Origin: Streptomyces venezuelae ATCC 10712
Lineage (GTDB): Bacteria; Actinomycetota; Actinomycetes; Streptomycetales; Streptomycetaceae
Direction: 5' to 3'
NCBI RefSeq assembly: GCF_008639165.1
Contig: NZ_CP029197.1
Location: 1,488,001-1,552,000 of the forward strand
DNA: 64,000 bases
The notes below the pieces were generated by a model that saw only the letters and a list, made by a program, of their open reading frames with translations, was not told the origin of the DNA and did no database searches. A program made the translations under genes and the position numbers. Positions 36,201 to 43,893 of this stretch are shown here, piece by piece; positions within the stretch are counted from its first letter, which is position 1; every line of letters starts with the position of its first letter.

Positions 36201-36769
36201 CAGGGGGCGAGCAGCCGGACGGCCCGGTCGGGGCGGCCGGCGGCGAGGGCGCGGCCGACGTCGGACGCGGGGCCGAGGAGGACGAACACGTCGTCGTCGC
36301 AGAGGGCGGACCAGGGCAGCAGGGGGTGGTCCCCGCCGCCGGCGTGGGCGGCGGTGATCATCGCGCAGAGGGAGGCCCAGCCGGCGCGGGAGCGGGCGAG
36401 GAAGAGGGCACGGGGGGCGGACTCGTCGACGAAGGCGCCGCCCCGGACGGGGACCCGGCGTATGTCCTGCGGGCCGCGGCCGGGCGCCCGCCGGACGTCC
36501 CGCGGGTCGCCGCCGGGCGAGGCCGCCGGCGTCCGTCCCGGCCCTGGTGTCGTCGGCTCGTACGCCAGGTCCACTCCGAACAGCGGGCGGATGCCCTCCT
36601 TCGCGCACGCCTTGGCGAAGCGGATCGTGCCCGCGAGGGTGTCGCGGTCGGTCAGGGCGAGCGCGTCCATGCCGCGCTCGGCGGCGCGGGCGGCCAGGCG
36701 TTCGGGGTGGGAGGCGCCGTAGCGCAGGGAGTAGCCCGACGCGGTGTGCAGATGCGTGAACCCCGGCAT
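33257..36769 (-). CDS. dnaE2: Error-prone DNA polymerase III alpha subunit
   Basis: 1170 residues. The N-terminal PHP domain begins FTHLHTASGYSLRYGASHPERL. The polymerase palm has PDIDIDVE with two of the three catalytic Asp, and the fingers carry conserved stretches such as GVVVFHEQIIEIVRIMTG and GSYGFCKAHAVAFAVPTYQSAWLKAH. The C-terminal OB fold includes KRVIFTTLDDGTGLVDLAFF. Its length and its pairing with an ImuB-like gene fit DnaE2/ImuC, which makes errors while copying damaged DNA, rather than the replicative DnaE. The ATG at 36769 has GGGAGG just upstream; longer in-frame readings are upstream noise. LexA-like boxes precede it. Confidence 0.92.
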   Translation of the reverse strand: MPGFTHLHTASGYSLRYGASHPERLAARAAERGMDALALTDRDTLAGTIRFAKACAKEGIRPLFGVDLAYEPTTPGPGRTPAASPGGDPRDVRRAPGRGPQDIRRVPVRGGAFVDESAPRALFLARSRAGWASLCAMITAAHAGGGDHPLLPWSALCDDDVFVLLGPASDVGRALAAGRPDRAVRLLAPWRERYGDALRLTAVDHGRSGTGPGSLRLAARTVGFAAEQGVRPVIGNAVRYADPGQGPVADVLDSARRLVPVDPRKELDSGEAWLKGADGMRAAAERIVEAAGFRRDTAHRLLEQTATVAADCLVDPEDDLGIGSAHFPEPHLVGAEYRTAQRVLASRAAAGMILKGYEKRGAYWDRMHQELDVIAHHRFAPYFLTVAQVVDDVREMGIRVAARGSGAGSLVNHLLGIAHADPVEHGLLMERFLSKRRTALPDIDIDVESARRLEVYRAIIDRFGTARVATVAMPETYRVRHAVRDVGAALSLDPADIDRIAKAFPHIRARDALAALDELPELRELAGERQKYGKLWELVEALDALPRGTAMHPCGVLLSDASLLARTPVVPTSGEGFPMSQFDKEDVEDLGLLKLDVLGVRMQSAMAHAVAEVERATGTRPDIDAVPDGDPETYRLIRSTETLGCFQIESPGQRDLVGRLQPATFHDLVVDISLFRPGPVAADMVRPFIEARHGRAPVRYPHPDLEETLRETYGVVVFHEQIIEIVRIMTGCRRDEADQVRRGLSDPESQGRIKLWFTREAAARGYADEVVARTWEIVAAFGSYGFCKAHAVAFAVPTYQSAWLKAHHPAAFYAGLLTHDPGMYPKRLLLADARRRGVPVLPLDVNRSAVAHRIELVSESKVRWGLRLGLTDVHGISEAESARIEAGQPYASLLDFWERARPRTPVAERLAQVGALDAFGANRRDLLLHLTELRRIQRGAASHGGQLPLAQGGKTAPVGLPDLDETERLSAELGILGMDASRHLMGDHHAFLRELGVVSAQRLRDTPHGRTVLVAGAKAATQTPPIRSGKRVIFTTLDDGTGLVDLAFFDDAHERCAHTVFHSWLLLVRGVVQRRGPRSVSVVGAAAWNLAELVELRASGGLEAVSERLAEPRPAEGNGDSAPAGRPADSGRRITLSTGYEMNPWADLKPAGEGLPSGRKLWHSSPGSAG

Positions 36770-36797
36770 GGTGCACCTCCCGGCTCCCGCATCGAAA

Positions 36798-36813
36798 TCG
36801 TACGTACGTTCCC
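36798..36813. promoter_or_regulatory. Possible second, degenerate LexA box
   Basis: TCGTAC-GTAC-GTTCCC matches the actinobacterial SOS consensus TCGAAC-N4-GTTCGA at 9 of 12 defined positions. It is 29-44 nt upstream of the dnaE2 start. It is weaker than the box at 36841. Confidence 0.35.
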
Positions 36814-36840
36814 ACCCCCTGCTCTTCACCATAGCCCATT

Positions 36841-36856
36841 TCGAACGTCCGTACGA
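36841..36856. promoter_or_regulatory. LexA (SOS) box upstream of dnaE2
   Basis: TCGAAC-GTCC-GTACGA matches the consensus TCGAAC-N4-GTTCGA at 11 of 12 positions. It lies 72 nt before the dnaE2 start and 83 nt before the divergent membrane-protein start, so LexA may control either or both. Confidence 0.75.
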
Positions 36857-36938
36857 TAAGCGTGTTCGACCCACCCGGGTCAGCCATTCGGACGCATCCC
36901 ACCTGCGAAAACACCCCTCGCCCCCGAACCTGGGGGGC

Positions 36939-37988
36939 ATGAGCCTCGTCGACGAACTGAAAAGCGCCGTCACCCCCCGAGCCGCCCTCCTTGTCGTCGG
37001 CGTCTTCGCCCTCCAGCTGCTGTTCATCGCCTCGTACGTCGGGGCCCTGCACCACCCCAAGCCCAGGGACGTCCCCTTCGGCGTCGTCGCGCCGCCACAG
37101 GTCTCCGCCCAGCTCGTCGGGCAGCTGGAGAAACTCCCCGGCGCCCCGCTCGACCCCCGTACGGTCGCCGACGAGGCCACGGCACGGAACCAGATCCTGA
37201 ACCGGGACATCGACGGCGCCCTGCTCGTCGCCCCCACCGGCCGCACGGACACCCTGCTCGTCGCCTCCGGCGGCGGAACCGTGCTCTCCACGGCCCTGGA
37301 GACGATCCTCACCCAGGTCGAGGGCGCCCAGCAGCGCACCGTACGGACGGTCGACGTGGCCCCCGCGTCGGCGCAGGACTTCGACGGGCTCTCGGCCTTC
37401 TACCTCGTCGTCGGCTGGTGCGTCGGCGGCTACATCTGCGCCGCGATCCTGGCGATCAGCGCGGGCTCCCGGCCCGCCAACCGGGAACGCGCGATCATCC
37501 GCCTCGGCGCCCTCGCGATCTACTCGGTGCTCGGCGGACTCGGCGGCGCGATCATCGTCGGCCCGATCCTCGGCGCCCTGCCCGGCAGCGTCGCTGCCCT
37601 GTGGGGCCTGGGCGCCCTGGTCGTCTTCGCCGTCGGCGCCGCCACCCTCGCCCTCCAGTCGGTCTTCGGGATCGTCGGCATCGGCCTGGCGATCCTGCTC
37701 GTGGTCGTCGCGGGCAATCCGAGCGCGGGCGGCGCCTTCCCGCTGCCGATGCTGCCCCCGTTCTGGAACGCGATCGGACCCGCCCTGCCGCCGGGCGCGG
37801 GCACCTGGGCGGCGCGCTCGATCGCGTACTTCAAGGGCAACGACATGACCGGCTCGATGCTGGTCCTCGCGGCCTGGGCGGTCGTCGGCGCGGCGGTGAC
37901 CCTGGTGATGTCCTCCCTGAAGCGCAAGCCGGCGGCGGAGCCGATCGCGGAGGAGCTGGGCACGGCGAGCGGCGCCCGGGCCCACTGA
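36939..37988 (+). CDS. Membrane protein with YhgE/DUF3533-like topology
   Basis: 349 residues. One N-terminal helix (AALLVVGVFALQLLFIASYVGAL), about 150 residues outside the membrane (residues about 35-160), then five to six helices at the C-terminus. This layout is that of YhgE/Pip-like and ABC-2-related membrane proteins, which lack their own ATPase. The external part shows RDVPFGVVAPPQVSAQLVGQLEKLPGAPLD, common in that group. It is divergent from dnaE2 and shares the SOS box region. Role unknown; transport or envelope stress is possible. Confidence 0.75.
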   Translation: MSLVDELKSAVTPRAALLVVGVFALQLLFIASYVGALHHPKPRDVPFGVVAPPQVSAQLVGQLEKLPGAPLDPRTVADEATARNQILNRDIDGALLVAPTGRTDTLLVASGGGTVLSTALETILTQVEGAQQRTVRTVDVAPASAQDFDGLSAFYLVVGWCVGGYICAAILAISAGSRPANRERAIIRLGALAIYSVLGGLGGAIIVGPILGALPGSVAALWGLGALVVFAVGAATLALQSVFGIVGIGLAILLVVVAGNPSAGGAFPLPMLPPFWNAIGPALPPGAGTWAARSIAYFKGNDMTGSMLVLAAWAVVGAAVTLVMSSLKRKPAAEPIAEELGTASGARAH

Positions 37989-38074
37989 AGACCCCAAAAC
38001 CACTGGCCTCCCTCCTCGTCGGCCGCTACGTTCGCGGGGCAGCGACCACCGTCCCCGAACCGACAAGGCTCTCC

Positions 38075-39055
38075 GTGGCATCTGTCCGCCCCGCCCGTCC
38101 CGACGAACTCCCCGCCCTGGTCGAGCACTCTGGCGACCCCGAGCGCAACGCCGCCACCCGCGCGTACCTCACCCAGCTCCTCGACAACCGGTGCACCCGG
38201 CCCGAGTGGTGCCTGGTCGCCGAGGACGGCGACGGCCGGCTCACCGGCAGCGTGGTGCTGTGGACCATGCCGGGGCACGAGGTCCCGCTGGCGCTCGTGC
38301 TGTTCGAGGCGCCGAAGGACGCGCCGGAGACCGCCGCCGCCCTGCTCGACGCGGCGGCGTCGGTGGCCGGGAAGCTGGGCGCGACGGAGCTCGAACACGT
38401 CGTCGACTCCCCCGCCCAGGCCCCGCAGTTCCAGCGGGACCCGGAGCGCCGGGCCGAGCTGCTGCGGGCGTCCGGCTTCGGCGTGATCCGCGACGGACGC
38501 CGGTTCGGCCTCCGGGTCCCCGCCGCGGACGGAAGCGGTGACGCCGGACCGGAGGCGCCCGGCGCCCCGGACGCACTGCCCGCCGACGACCCCCGGCTGA
38601 CCTTCCGCTCACTCGCCGAGCTCGGCCCCGAGCCCTTCGTCGCGGTCCTCGCCGAGCTGCTCGCGGACACCGCCGACGCCCGCCTCGCGGCGGACGTGCG
38701 GCAGCACGGCGCCCGGCGTGCGGCCGAGCTGCTCTTCGAGGAGACGGCCGAGCTGAAGCACGAGCCGGCGTGGTGGGAGCTCGGCTACGACGCGGACGGC
38801 ACCGTCGCCGTGATCAGCCTGCCCGCCGAGAACCCCGCCTTCCCGGTGATCGGCTTCGTCGGCGTCGCCCCCGCCCACCGGGGCAAGGGGTACGCGACCT
38901 CGGTCGTGATCCGGGGCACGCGCGTCCTGGTCGCCGCCGGGGCCACCGAGATCCGCGGCGACTGCGACGCCGCGAACGTGGCGATGGCCAGGGCCTTCGA
39001 GCGCGCCGGCTACGAGAACTTCGCCGCCCGGCTGGAGTTCGCCCGCGCCCTCTGA
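38075..39055 (+). CDS. GNAT family N-acetyltransferase
   Basis: 326 residues with a degenerate GNAT fold in the N-terminal half (RPARPDELPALVEHSG...). The canonical C-terminal GNAT has the acetyl-CoA loop VAPAHRGKGYATSVV and the following CDAANVAMARAFERAGYENFAARLEF. The GTG at 38075 is the first start that gives the full N-terminal domain. The gene is 86 nt after the membrane-protein gene and may be co-transcribed with it. Substrate unknown. Confidence 0.82.
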   Translation: MASVRPARPDELPALVEHSGDPERNAATRAYLTQLLDNRCTRPEWCLVAEDGDGRLTGSVVLWTMPGHEVPLALVLFEAPKDAPETAAALLDAAASVAGKLGATELEHVVDSPAQAPQFQRDPERRAELLRASGFGVIRDGRRFGLRVPAADGSGDAGPEAPGAPDALPADDPRLTFRSLAELGPEPFVAVLAELLADTADARLAADVRQHGARRAAELLFEETAELKHEPAWWELGYDADGTVAVISLPAENPAFPVIGFVGVAPAHRGKGYATSVVIRGTRVLVAAGATEIRGDCDAANVAMARAFERAGYENFAARLEFARAL

Positions 39056-39133
39056 CCCGCGCCCTCTGACCCCGCGCCCCCTGACCCCGCGCTCTCCGAT
39101 CCCGTGCTTTCCGATCCGGCGCCCCCTGGCCCG
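39045..39133 (+). repeat. Six tandem 14/15-nt repeats over the GNAT stop codon
   Basis: Six units of the pattern GCGCCCTCTGACCCC and close variants start at 39045, 39059, 39074, 39089, 39104 and 39119. The first unit contains the last codons and stop of the GNAT gene. Units 4 and 5 have drifted most. A simple explanation is slippage duplication of the gene end. Confidence 0.7.
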
Positions 39134-39143
39134 GCTTCCGCAC

Positions 39144-39189
39144 ACGACGGTGCCGCCCCGTGCTTCCTCGCACGGGGCGGCACCGTCGT
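39144..39189. terminator. Bidirectional terminator with 20-bp stem
   Basis: A perfect 20-bp inverted repeat (39144-39163 and 39170-39189) around the 6-nt loop TTCCTC. It lies between the convergent GNAT and adhE genes, 12 nt from the adhE stop, and should end transcription from both sides. Confidence 0.88.
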
Positions 39190-39200
39190 ACGGTGGCGGG

Positions 39201-41795
39201 CTACGCGCCGTAGTACGCCCGGGTCATCAGTTCCTTCATCTCGTCGATCATCGGCATCCGGGGGTTGGCCGGGGCGCACTGGTCGGCGTAGGCGTTCATC
39301 GCCTGCTGCGGCAGGGCCGCGAGGAAGGCCTGCTCGTCGACGCCCTCCGCCTGGAAGGAGGCCGGGATGCCGCACCGCTCGCGCAGCTCCTCCACCGCCC
39401 GGGCGTAGGACTCGACGCCCTCCTCGGGGGTCGCGGCCGGCAGCCCGAGCATCCGCGCGATCTCCTGGAAGCGCTCCGGGGCCCGGTAGACCTCGGCCTT
39501 CGGCCACGGCACGGCCTTGTGGGTGACGGTGCCGTTGTGGCGGATCACGTGCGGGAGCAGCAGCGCGTTGGTGCGGCCGTGGGCGACGTGGAAGGTGTTG
39601 CCGAGGGTGTGGGCCATGGCGTGGACCAGGCCGAGGAAGGCGTTGGCGAAGGCCATGCCGGCGATGGTGGACGCGTTGTGCATCTTCTCGCGGGCCTCGG
39701 GCGCCTTGGCGCCCTGTGTCACGCAGGTCTCCAGGTTCTGGAAGATCAGCTTGATCGCCTGGAGGCACTGCCCGTCGGTGAAGTCGTTCGCGTAGGCGGA
39801 GACGTAGGCCTCGGTGGCGTGGGTCAGGGCGTCGAAGCCGGAGTCGGCGGTGACCGTCGGCGGGAGGTCGAGCGGCAGGAGCGGGTCGACGATGGCGACG
39901 TCGGGGGTGAGCGCGTAGTCGGCGAGCGGGTACTTCTGCGCGGCCTCCGGGTCGGAGATGACGGCGAAGGGGGTGACCTCGCTGCCGGTGCCCGAGGTGG
40001 TGGGGATCGCGACGAGCTTCGCCTTCTCGCCGAGCCGCGGGAAGCGGTAGGCGCGCTTGCGGATGTCGAAGAACTTCTCCTTGGTGTCCGCGAACTCGAC
40101 CTCGGGCCGCTCGTACATCAGCCACATGATCTTCGCCGCGTCCATCGGGGAGCCGCCGCCGAGGGCGATGACGGTGTCCGGCCGGAACTCCCGCATGGCG
40201 GCGGCGCCGGCCCGGACGGTGGCGAGCTCCGGGTTGGGCTCGACGGAGTCGATGACCTGGAGGGTGACCGGCTCCTCGCGCCCGCCCAGGATGTCGGTGA
40301 TCCGCCGGACGAAGCCGAGGGCGCTCATCGTGCGGTCGGTGACGATGGTGACCCGCTTCAGGCCCTCCATCTCGCCGAGGTAGCGGATGGCTCCCCGTTC
40401 GAAGTAGATCTTCGGCGGCACCTTGTACCACTGCATGTTGGTGTTGCGCCGTCCGATCCGCTTGACGTTGATCAGGTTGACCGCGGTGACGTTGTTCGAG
40501 ACGGAGTTGTGTCCGTAGGAGCCGCAGCCGAGGGTGAGCGAGGGGAGGAAGGAGTTGTAGACGTCGCCGATGCCGCCGAAGGTGGAGGGGGCGTTGACGA
40601 TGACGCGGACCGCCTTGACGCGCTGGCCGAACTCCTCGGCGAGCGCCTCGTCCTCGGTGTGGATGGCGGCGCTGTGGCCGAGGCCGTGGAACTCGACCAT
40701 CCGGGCGGAGAGTTCGAGGCCGTGCTCGGTGCTGTCGGCCTTGAGGGCGGCGAGGACCGGTGAGAGCTTCTCGCGGGTGAGCGGCTCGCCCTCGCCGACC
40801 TCGGCGCACTCGGCGAGGAGGATCGAGGTGTCCTCGGGGACCTCGAAGCCGGCCTGGGCGGCGATCCAGTGGGCGGACCTGCCGACGACGTCGGCGTTGA
40901 GCCTGGCTCCGGCGCAGTCGGTGGCGTAGGCGGTGGTGCCGAAGACGTACTCCTCCAGCTTGGTCTTCTCGGCGGCGGTGACGACGTGGGCGCCGAGCCG
41001 CTCGAACTCGGCGATGCCCTCCTCGTACACCTCCTCGTCGAGGATGACGGCCTGCTCGGAGGCGCAGATCATGCCGTTGTCGAAGGCCTTCGAGAGCACG
41101 ATGTCGTGGATGGCGCGCGGGAGCTTGCCGCTGCGGGTGACATAGGCGGGGACGTTGCCCGCGCCGACGCCGAGGGCGGGCTTGCCGCATGAGTAGGCGG
41201 CCTTGACCATGGCGTTTCCGCCGGTGGCGAGGATGGTGGAGACGCCCTCGTGGTTCATCAGGAGGGCGGTGGCCGCCATGGAGGGTTCCTCGATCCACTG
41301 CACGCAGCCGGCGGGCGCCCCGGCGGCGACGGCGGCGTCGCGGACGATCCGGGCGGCCTCGGCGGAGCACTTCTGCGCGGAGGGGTGGAAGGCGAAGACG
41401 ATCGGGTTGCGGGTCTTGAGGGCGATGAGCGCCTTGAAGACCGTGGTCGAGGTGGGGTTGGTGACGGGGGTCATCGCGCAGATGACGCCGACGGGTTCGG
41501 CGATCTCGGTGATGCCGTTCAGTTCGTCGCGGCGGATGACTCCGGCGGTCTTGAGGCCGGCCATCGAGTGGGTGACGTGTTCGCAGGCGAAGAGGTTCTT
41601 GACGGCCTTGTCCTCGAAGAGGCCGCGTCCGGTCTCCTCGACGGCGAGCCTGGCCAGTTCGCCGTGCGCGGCCAGCGCGGCGAGGGAGGCCTTCTTGACG
41701 ATGTGGTCGACCTGTTCCTGGTCGAGCTCCTCGAACCGGTCAAGTGCCCCGAGGGCCTCGCGCACCAGTCCGTCCACCTTCTCCTCGGTCTCCAT
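39201..41795 (-). CDS. adhE: Bifunctional acetaldehyde-CoA/alcohol dehydrogenase
   Basis: 864 residues, the normal AdhE length. The N-terminal aldehyde dehydrogenase half has the catalytic Cys in NGMICASEQAV (about residue 245). The C-terminal iron-dependent alcohol dehydrogenase half begins about residue 450 (PKIYFERGAIRYLGEM), with the NAD site GGGSPMDAAKIMW and the Fe ligands in DALTHATEAY and MAHTLGNTFHVAHGRTNALLL. It reduces acetyl-CoA to acetaldehyde and ethanol, regenerating two NAD+. The ATG at 41795 has AAGGAG 8 nt upstream. A Rex-type operator lies upstream, so it should be induced when NADH accumulates under oxygen shortage, in an otherwise aerobic genus. Confidence 0.95.
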   Translation of the reverse strand: METEEKVDGLVREALGALDRFEELDQEQVDHIVKKASLAALAAHGELARLAVEETGRGLFEDKAVKNLFACEHVTHSMAGLKTAGVIRRDELNGITEIAEPVGVICAMTPVTNPTSTTVFKALIALKTRNPIVFAFHPSAQKCSAEAARIVRDAAVAAGAPAGCVQWIEEPSMAATALLMNHEGVSTILATGGNAMVKAAYSCGKPALGVGAGNVPAYVTRSGKLPRAIHDIVLSKAFDNGMICASEQAVILDEEVYEEGIAEFERLGAHVVTAAEKTKLEEYVFGTTAYATDCAGARLNADVVGRSAHWIAAQAGFEVPEDTSILLAECAEVGEGEPLTREKLSPVLAALKADSTEHGLELSARMVEFHGLGHSAAIHTEDEALAEEFGQRVKAVRVIVNAPSTFGGIGDVYNSFLPSLTLGCGSYGHNSVSNNVTAVNLINVKRIGRRNTNMQWYKVPPKIYFERGAIRYLGEMEGLKRVTIVTDRTMSALGFVRRITDILGGREEPVTLQVIDSVEPNPELATVRAGAAAMREFRPDTVIALGGGSPMDAAKIMWLMYERPEVEFADTKEKFFDIRKRAYRFPRLGEKAKLVAIPTTSGTGSEVTPFAVISDPEAAQKYPLADYALTPDVAIVDPLLPLDLPPTVTADSGFDALTHATEAYVSAYANDFTDGQCLQAIKLIFQNLETCVTQGAKAPEAREKMHNASTIAGMAFANAFLGLVHAMAHTLGNTFHVAHGRTNALLLPHVIRHNGTVTHKAVPWPKAEVYRAPERFQEIARMLGLPAATPEEGVESYARAVEELRERCGIPASFQAEGVDEQAFLAALPQQAMNAYADQCAPANPRMPMIDEMKELMTRAYYGA

Positions 41796-41896
41796 GGCAG
41801 GCACTCCTTCGTGGGTCCCTTTTTCTCCGATGTCTCCATTCGACACCCGATGACCTGCGAAAAGGCCAGGAAAAGGGCCTGCGGGGAGGGGCCGGA

Positions 41897-41928
41897 AGTC
41901 CCTTTGTGAACGCATTCACAAAGGGACT
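41897..41928. promoter_or_regulatory. Rex operator upstream of adhE
   Basis: The core TGTGAACGCATTCACA (41905-41920) matches the streptomycete Rex operator consensus (TGTGAAC-N2-3-TTCACA type). It sits in a perfect inverted repeat with 14-bp arms and a CGCA centre. It is 101 nt upstream of the adhE start and just past the end of the protease gene. Rex represses respiratory and fermentative genes and leaves DNA when the NADH/NAD+ ratio rises. Confidence 0.85.
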
Positions 41929-41951
41929 CCGGGGTGCGTGCGGAAGATCGA

Positions 41952-42851
41952 CTAGAAGACGCTGACCCCGTACGCGCTCAGCGCCTCGGTCACGGGCTGG
42001 AAGAAGGTCGTGCCGCCCGTGGAGCAGTTGCCGCTGCCGCCCGAGGTGAGGCCGACGGCCCGGCTGCCCGAGTAGAGCGGACCGCCGGAGTCGCCGGGCT
42101 CGGCGCACACGTTCGTACGGATCAGCCCGGAGACGATGTCACCGCCGCCGTAGTTCACGGTGGCGTTCAGGCCCGTCACGGAGCCGCTGTGGATGCCGGT
42201 GGTGGAGCCGCGGCGGGTGACCGACATGCCGACGGTGGCGTTGGCGGCGCTGGTGATGTCCACGCTGCCGACCGTGCCGGACTTGGTGACGGAGGAGTTG
42301 GTGTAGCGCACCAGACCGTAGTCGTTGCCGGGGAAGCTGGACCCCGCGGTGGTGCCGAGGACGGTGGTCCGGGAGGAGTTGGAGTACCAGGTGCCCGCGC
42401 CGTCGGTGCAGTGGCCGGCGGTCAGGAAGTAGTAGTTGCCCGCACTGTCCCGGACGTTGAAACCCAGCGAGCAGCGCCAGCTGGTGGCGTAGATCGCGTC
42501 GCCGCCGGAGATCAGCTTGGTGAACTTGCCCGGGGTCCGCTCGACCCGGATGGCGTCCGCGTTCGCCCCCGCCTGCCGCTTGATCTTCGCGATCCCGGCG
42601 GGGGTGACGGTGGAGTCGGCGGTGACGACCAGCTCGCCGGTGGCCGTGTCGGCGTACCAGGCGGTGCCGGCCACGTCGGCGGCGCGGACGGCGTCGCCGG
42701 TCGCCGAGAGGGCGGCGGCGTCGAAGGTGCGGGTGCTCCGCGCGGAGTCGGCGGTGCCCGCGCTCGCGGTGGGGGCGGCGAGCGCGGCGGCGGCGGCGAG
42801 GCCTGCCGCGACGGCGAGCAGCCGGACGGTTCTCGTGGGGGTGGTGCGCAT
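41952..42851 (-). CDS. Secreted chymotrypsin-like protease of the streptogrisin family
   Basis: 299 residues, the length of the streptogrisin A/B precursors. A signal peptide (to ASA about 32) and a propeptide of about 80 residues precede the mature domain, which starts near [20 protein letters not shown]. The triad is intact: His in YYFLTAGHC, Asp in GNDYGLVRY and Ser in [11 protein letters not shown]. Four Cys give the family's two disulfides. The ATG at 42851 is close to GAGG. It digests extracellular protein; specificity is not assigned. Confidence 0.94.
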   Translation of the reverse strand: MRTTPTRTVRLLAVAAGLAAAAALAAPTASAGTADSARSTRTFDAAALSATGDAVRAADVAGTAWYADTATGELVVTADSTVTPAGIAKIKRQAGANADAIRVERTPGKFTKLISGGDAIYATSWRCSLGFNVRDSAGNYYFLTAGHCTDGAGTWYSNSSRTTVLGTTAGSSFPGNDYGLVRYTNSSVTKSGTVGSVDITSAANATVGMSVTRRGSTTGIHSGSVTGLNATVNYGGGDIVSGLIRTNVCAEPGDSGGPLYSGSRAVGLTSGGSGNCSTGGTTFFQPVTEALSAYGVSVF

Positions 42852-43045
42852 GGTCCTCACTTCTCGTTCCTCCCGAGGGGAATCGGGGGCCCGCCGTGGG
42901 GTGCCGGGCCCGTGAGGCGCGGCCTGGGGCCGGCGCTGTGGGGGAGTCTCGGGCCGTACGACTTCACGCCGCAAGGGCGCCTTTCGGCCGTACGGCCCTC
43001 AACTACCTACCGCTCCCAGCGAGTTGAGAAGGGGTCAGAACGCGG

Positions 43046-43888
43046 TCAGGCGCCGCTCAGCCGCCGTTCGCCCGCCGCGACGGCGGTGTCGAGGGTGTTC
43101 CCCGGCGGCGGGAACGGGCAGATGAAGTGGTCGGCGAAGGCGCACGGCGGCAGCAGCGCGCGATTGAAGTCGACCGTCACCGAACCGTCCGCCGCCGGGG
43201 CCGGCGGGCGCAGGAAGCGGAAGCGGTAGCTGTCCCGGCCGCTGGTGGCGTCCGCGAAGACCGCCCACAGGGTGCCGTCGTCCTCGACGGCCACCTGCAG
43301 GGTGTGCTCGCCGCCGTGCAGGTCGAAGACCAGTTCGCCGGAGAGCCCGAGGCCACGCTCCCGGCCGTCCGCGTTCTCGACGCGCACGCTGCGCGTCTCC
43401 TCGTACGGGCGGAAGACGCCGGGCACCACCCAGCGCTCGTCGTACGGCGTGGCCTCGATGCCCCGGAAGGCGGCGCGGGCCGCCGAGCCGGGGTCGAAGT
43501 CCCGTACGGCCCAGAGGCCTTCGCGGCGCAGCACCACGAGCCGCCGGCCCGCCGACTCGACCCGGGACTCGTGGATCGGGGGGTGGTCGGCGGTGAGCCG
43601 GACCGTGCCGGCCAGGGGCTTGCCGTCGACGGTGACACCGTCCTCGGCCGCCGCGCTGAGGAGCACCTCGTCGCCGTCCTCCCGCCACTCCCCCGGAACG
43701 GCCGGAATTCGCCCCTCCGGGAAGTCCGAGAGCCAGTAGGTCCCCGTGAGGGAGAGCGGGCCGTACGAGGAGGAGACCGCGGCCTCCCGCTGCTCGTGCC
43801 AGTGCTGCCACTCCTGCCGGGGGCCGGCCCCGGCGTCCGCGTCCGGGCGCGTGCCCGCGTCCGTGCCGCTGTCGTTGTCCGTGCTCAT
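43046..43888 (-). CDS. DUF1684 family protein
   Basis: 280 residues. The C-terminal core VTVDFNRALLPPCAFADHFICPFPPPGN is the DUF1684 signature. The N-terminal 25 residues are a disordered Asp/Gly tail. No signal peptide is seen. It is the last gene of a run that starts with ABC and monooxygenase genes and follows the first flavin monooxygenase by 5 nt, so it probably serves the same pathway. Its biochemical role is unknown. Confidence 0.82.
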   Translation of the reverse strand: MSTDNDSGTDAGTRPDADAGAGPRQEWQHWHEQREAAVSSSYGPLSLTGTYWLSDFPEGRIPAVPGEWREDGDEVLLSAAAEDGVTVDGKPLAGTVRLTADHPPIHESRVESAGRRLVVLRREGLWAVRDFDPGSAARAAFRGIEATPYDERWVVPGVFRPYEETRSVRVENADGRERGLGLSGELVFDLHGGEHTLQVAVEDDGTLWAVFADATSGRDSYRFRFLRPPAPAADGSVTVDFNRALLPPCAFADHFICPFPPPGNTLDTAVAAGERRLSGA

Positions 43889-43893
43889 GGTGC

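Noticed and set aside
33281-36859. A very long open frame on the plus strand opposite dnaE2 (over 1,100 codons)
   Set aside because: Its composition is the Gly/Val/Glu/Arg mix produced by reading a G+C-rich gene backwards, it has no ribosome binding site or family motif, and dnaE2 explains the sequence fully.
39045-39133. Tandem 15-nt repeats as a CRISPR array
   Set aside because: Units are contiguous with no spacers, are very short, and no cas gene is near.
41897-41928. The 14-bp inverted repeat as a plain terminator of the protease gene
   Set aside because: The core matches the Rex operator almost exactly and lies upstream of adhE; a terminator role in addition is possible but not the better explanation.
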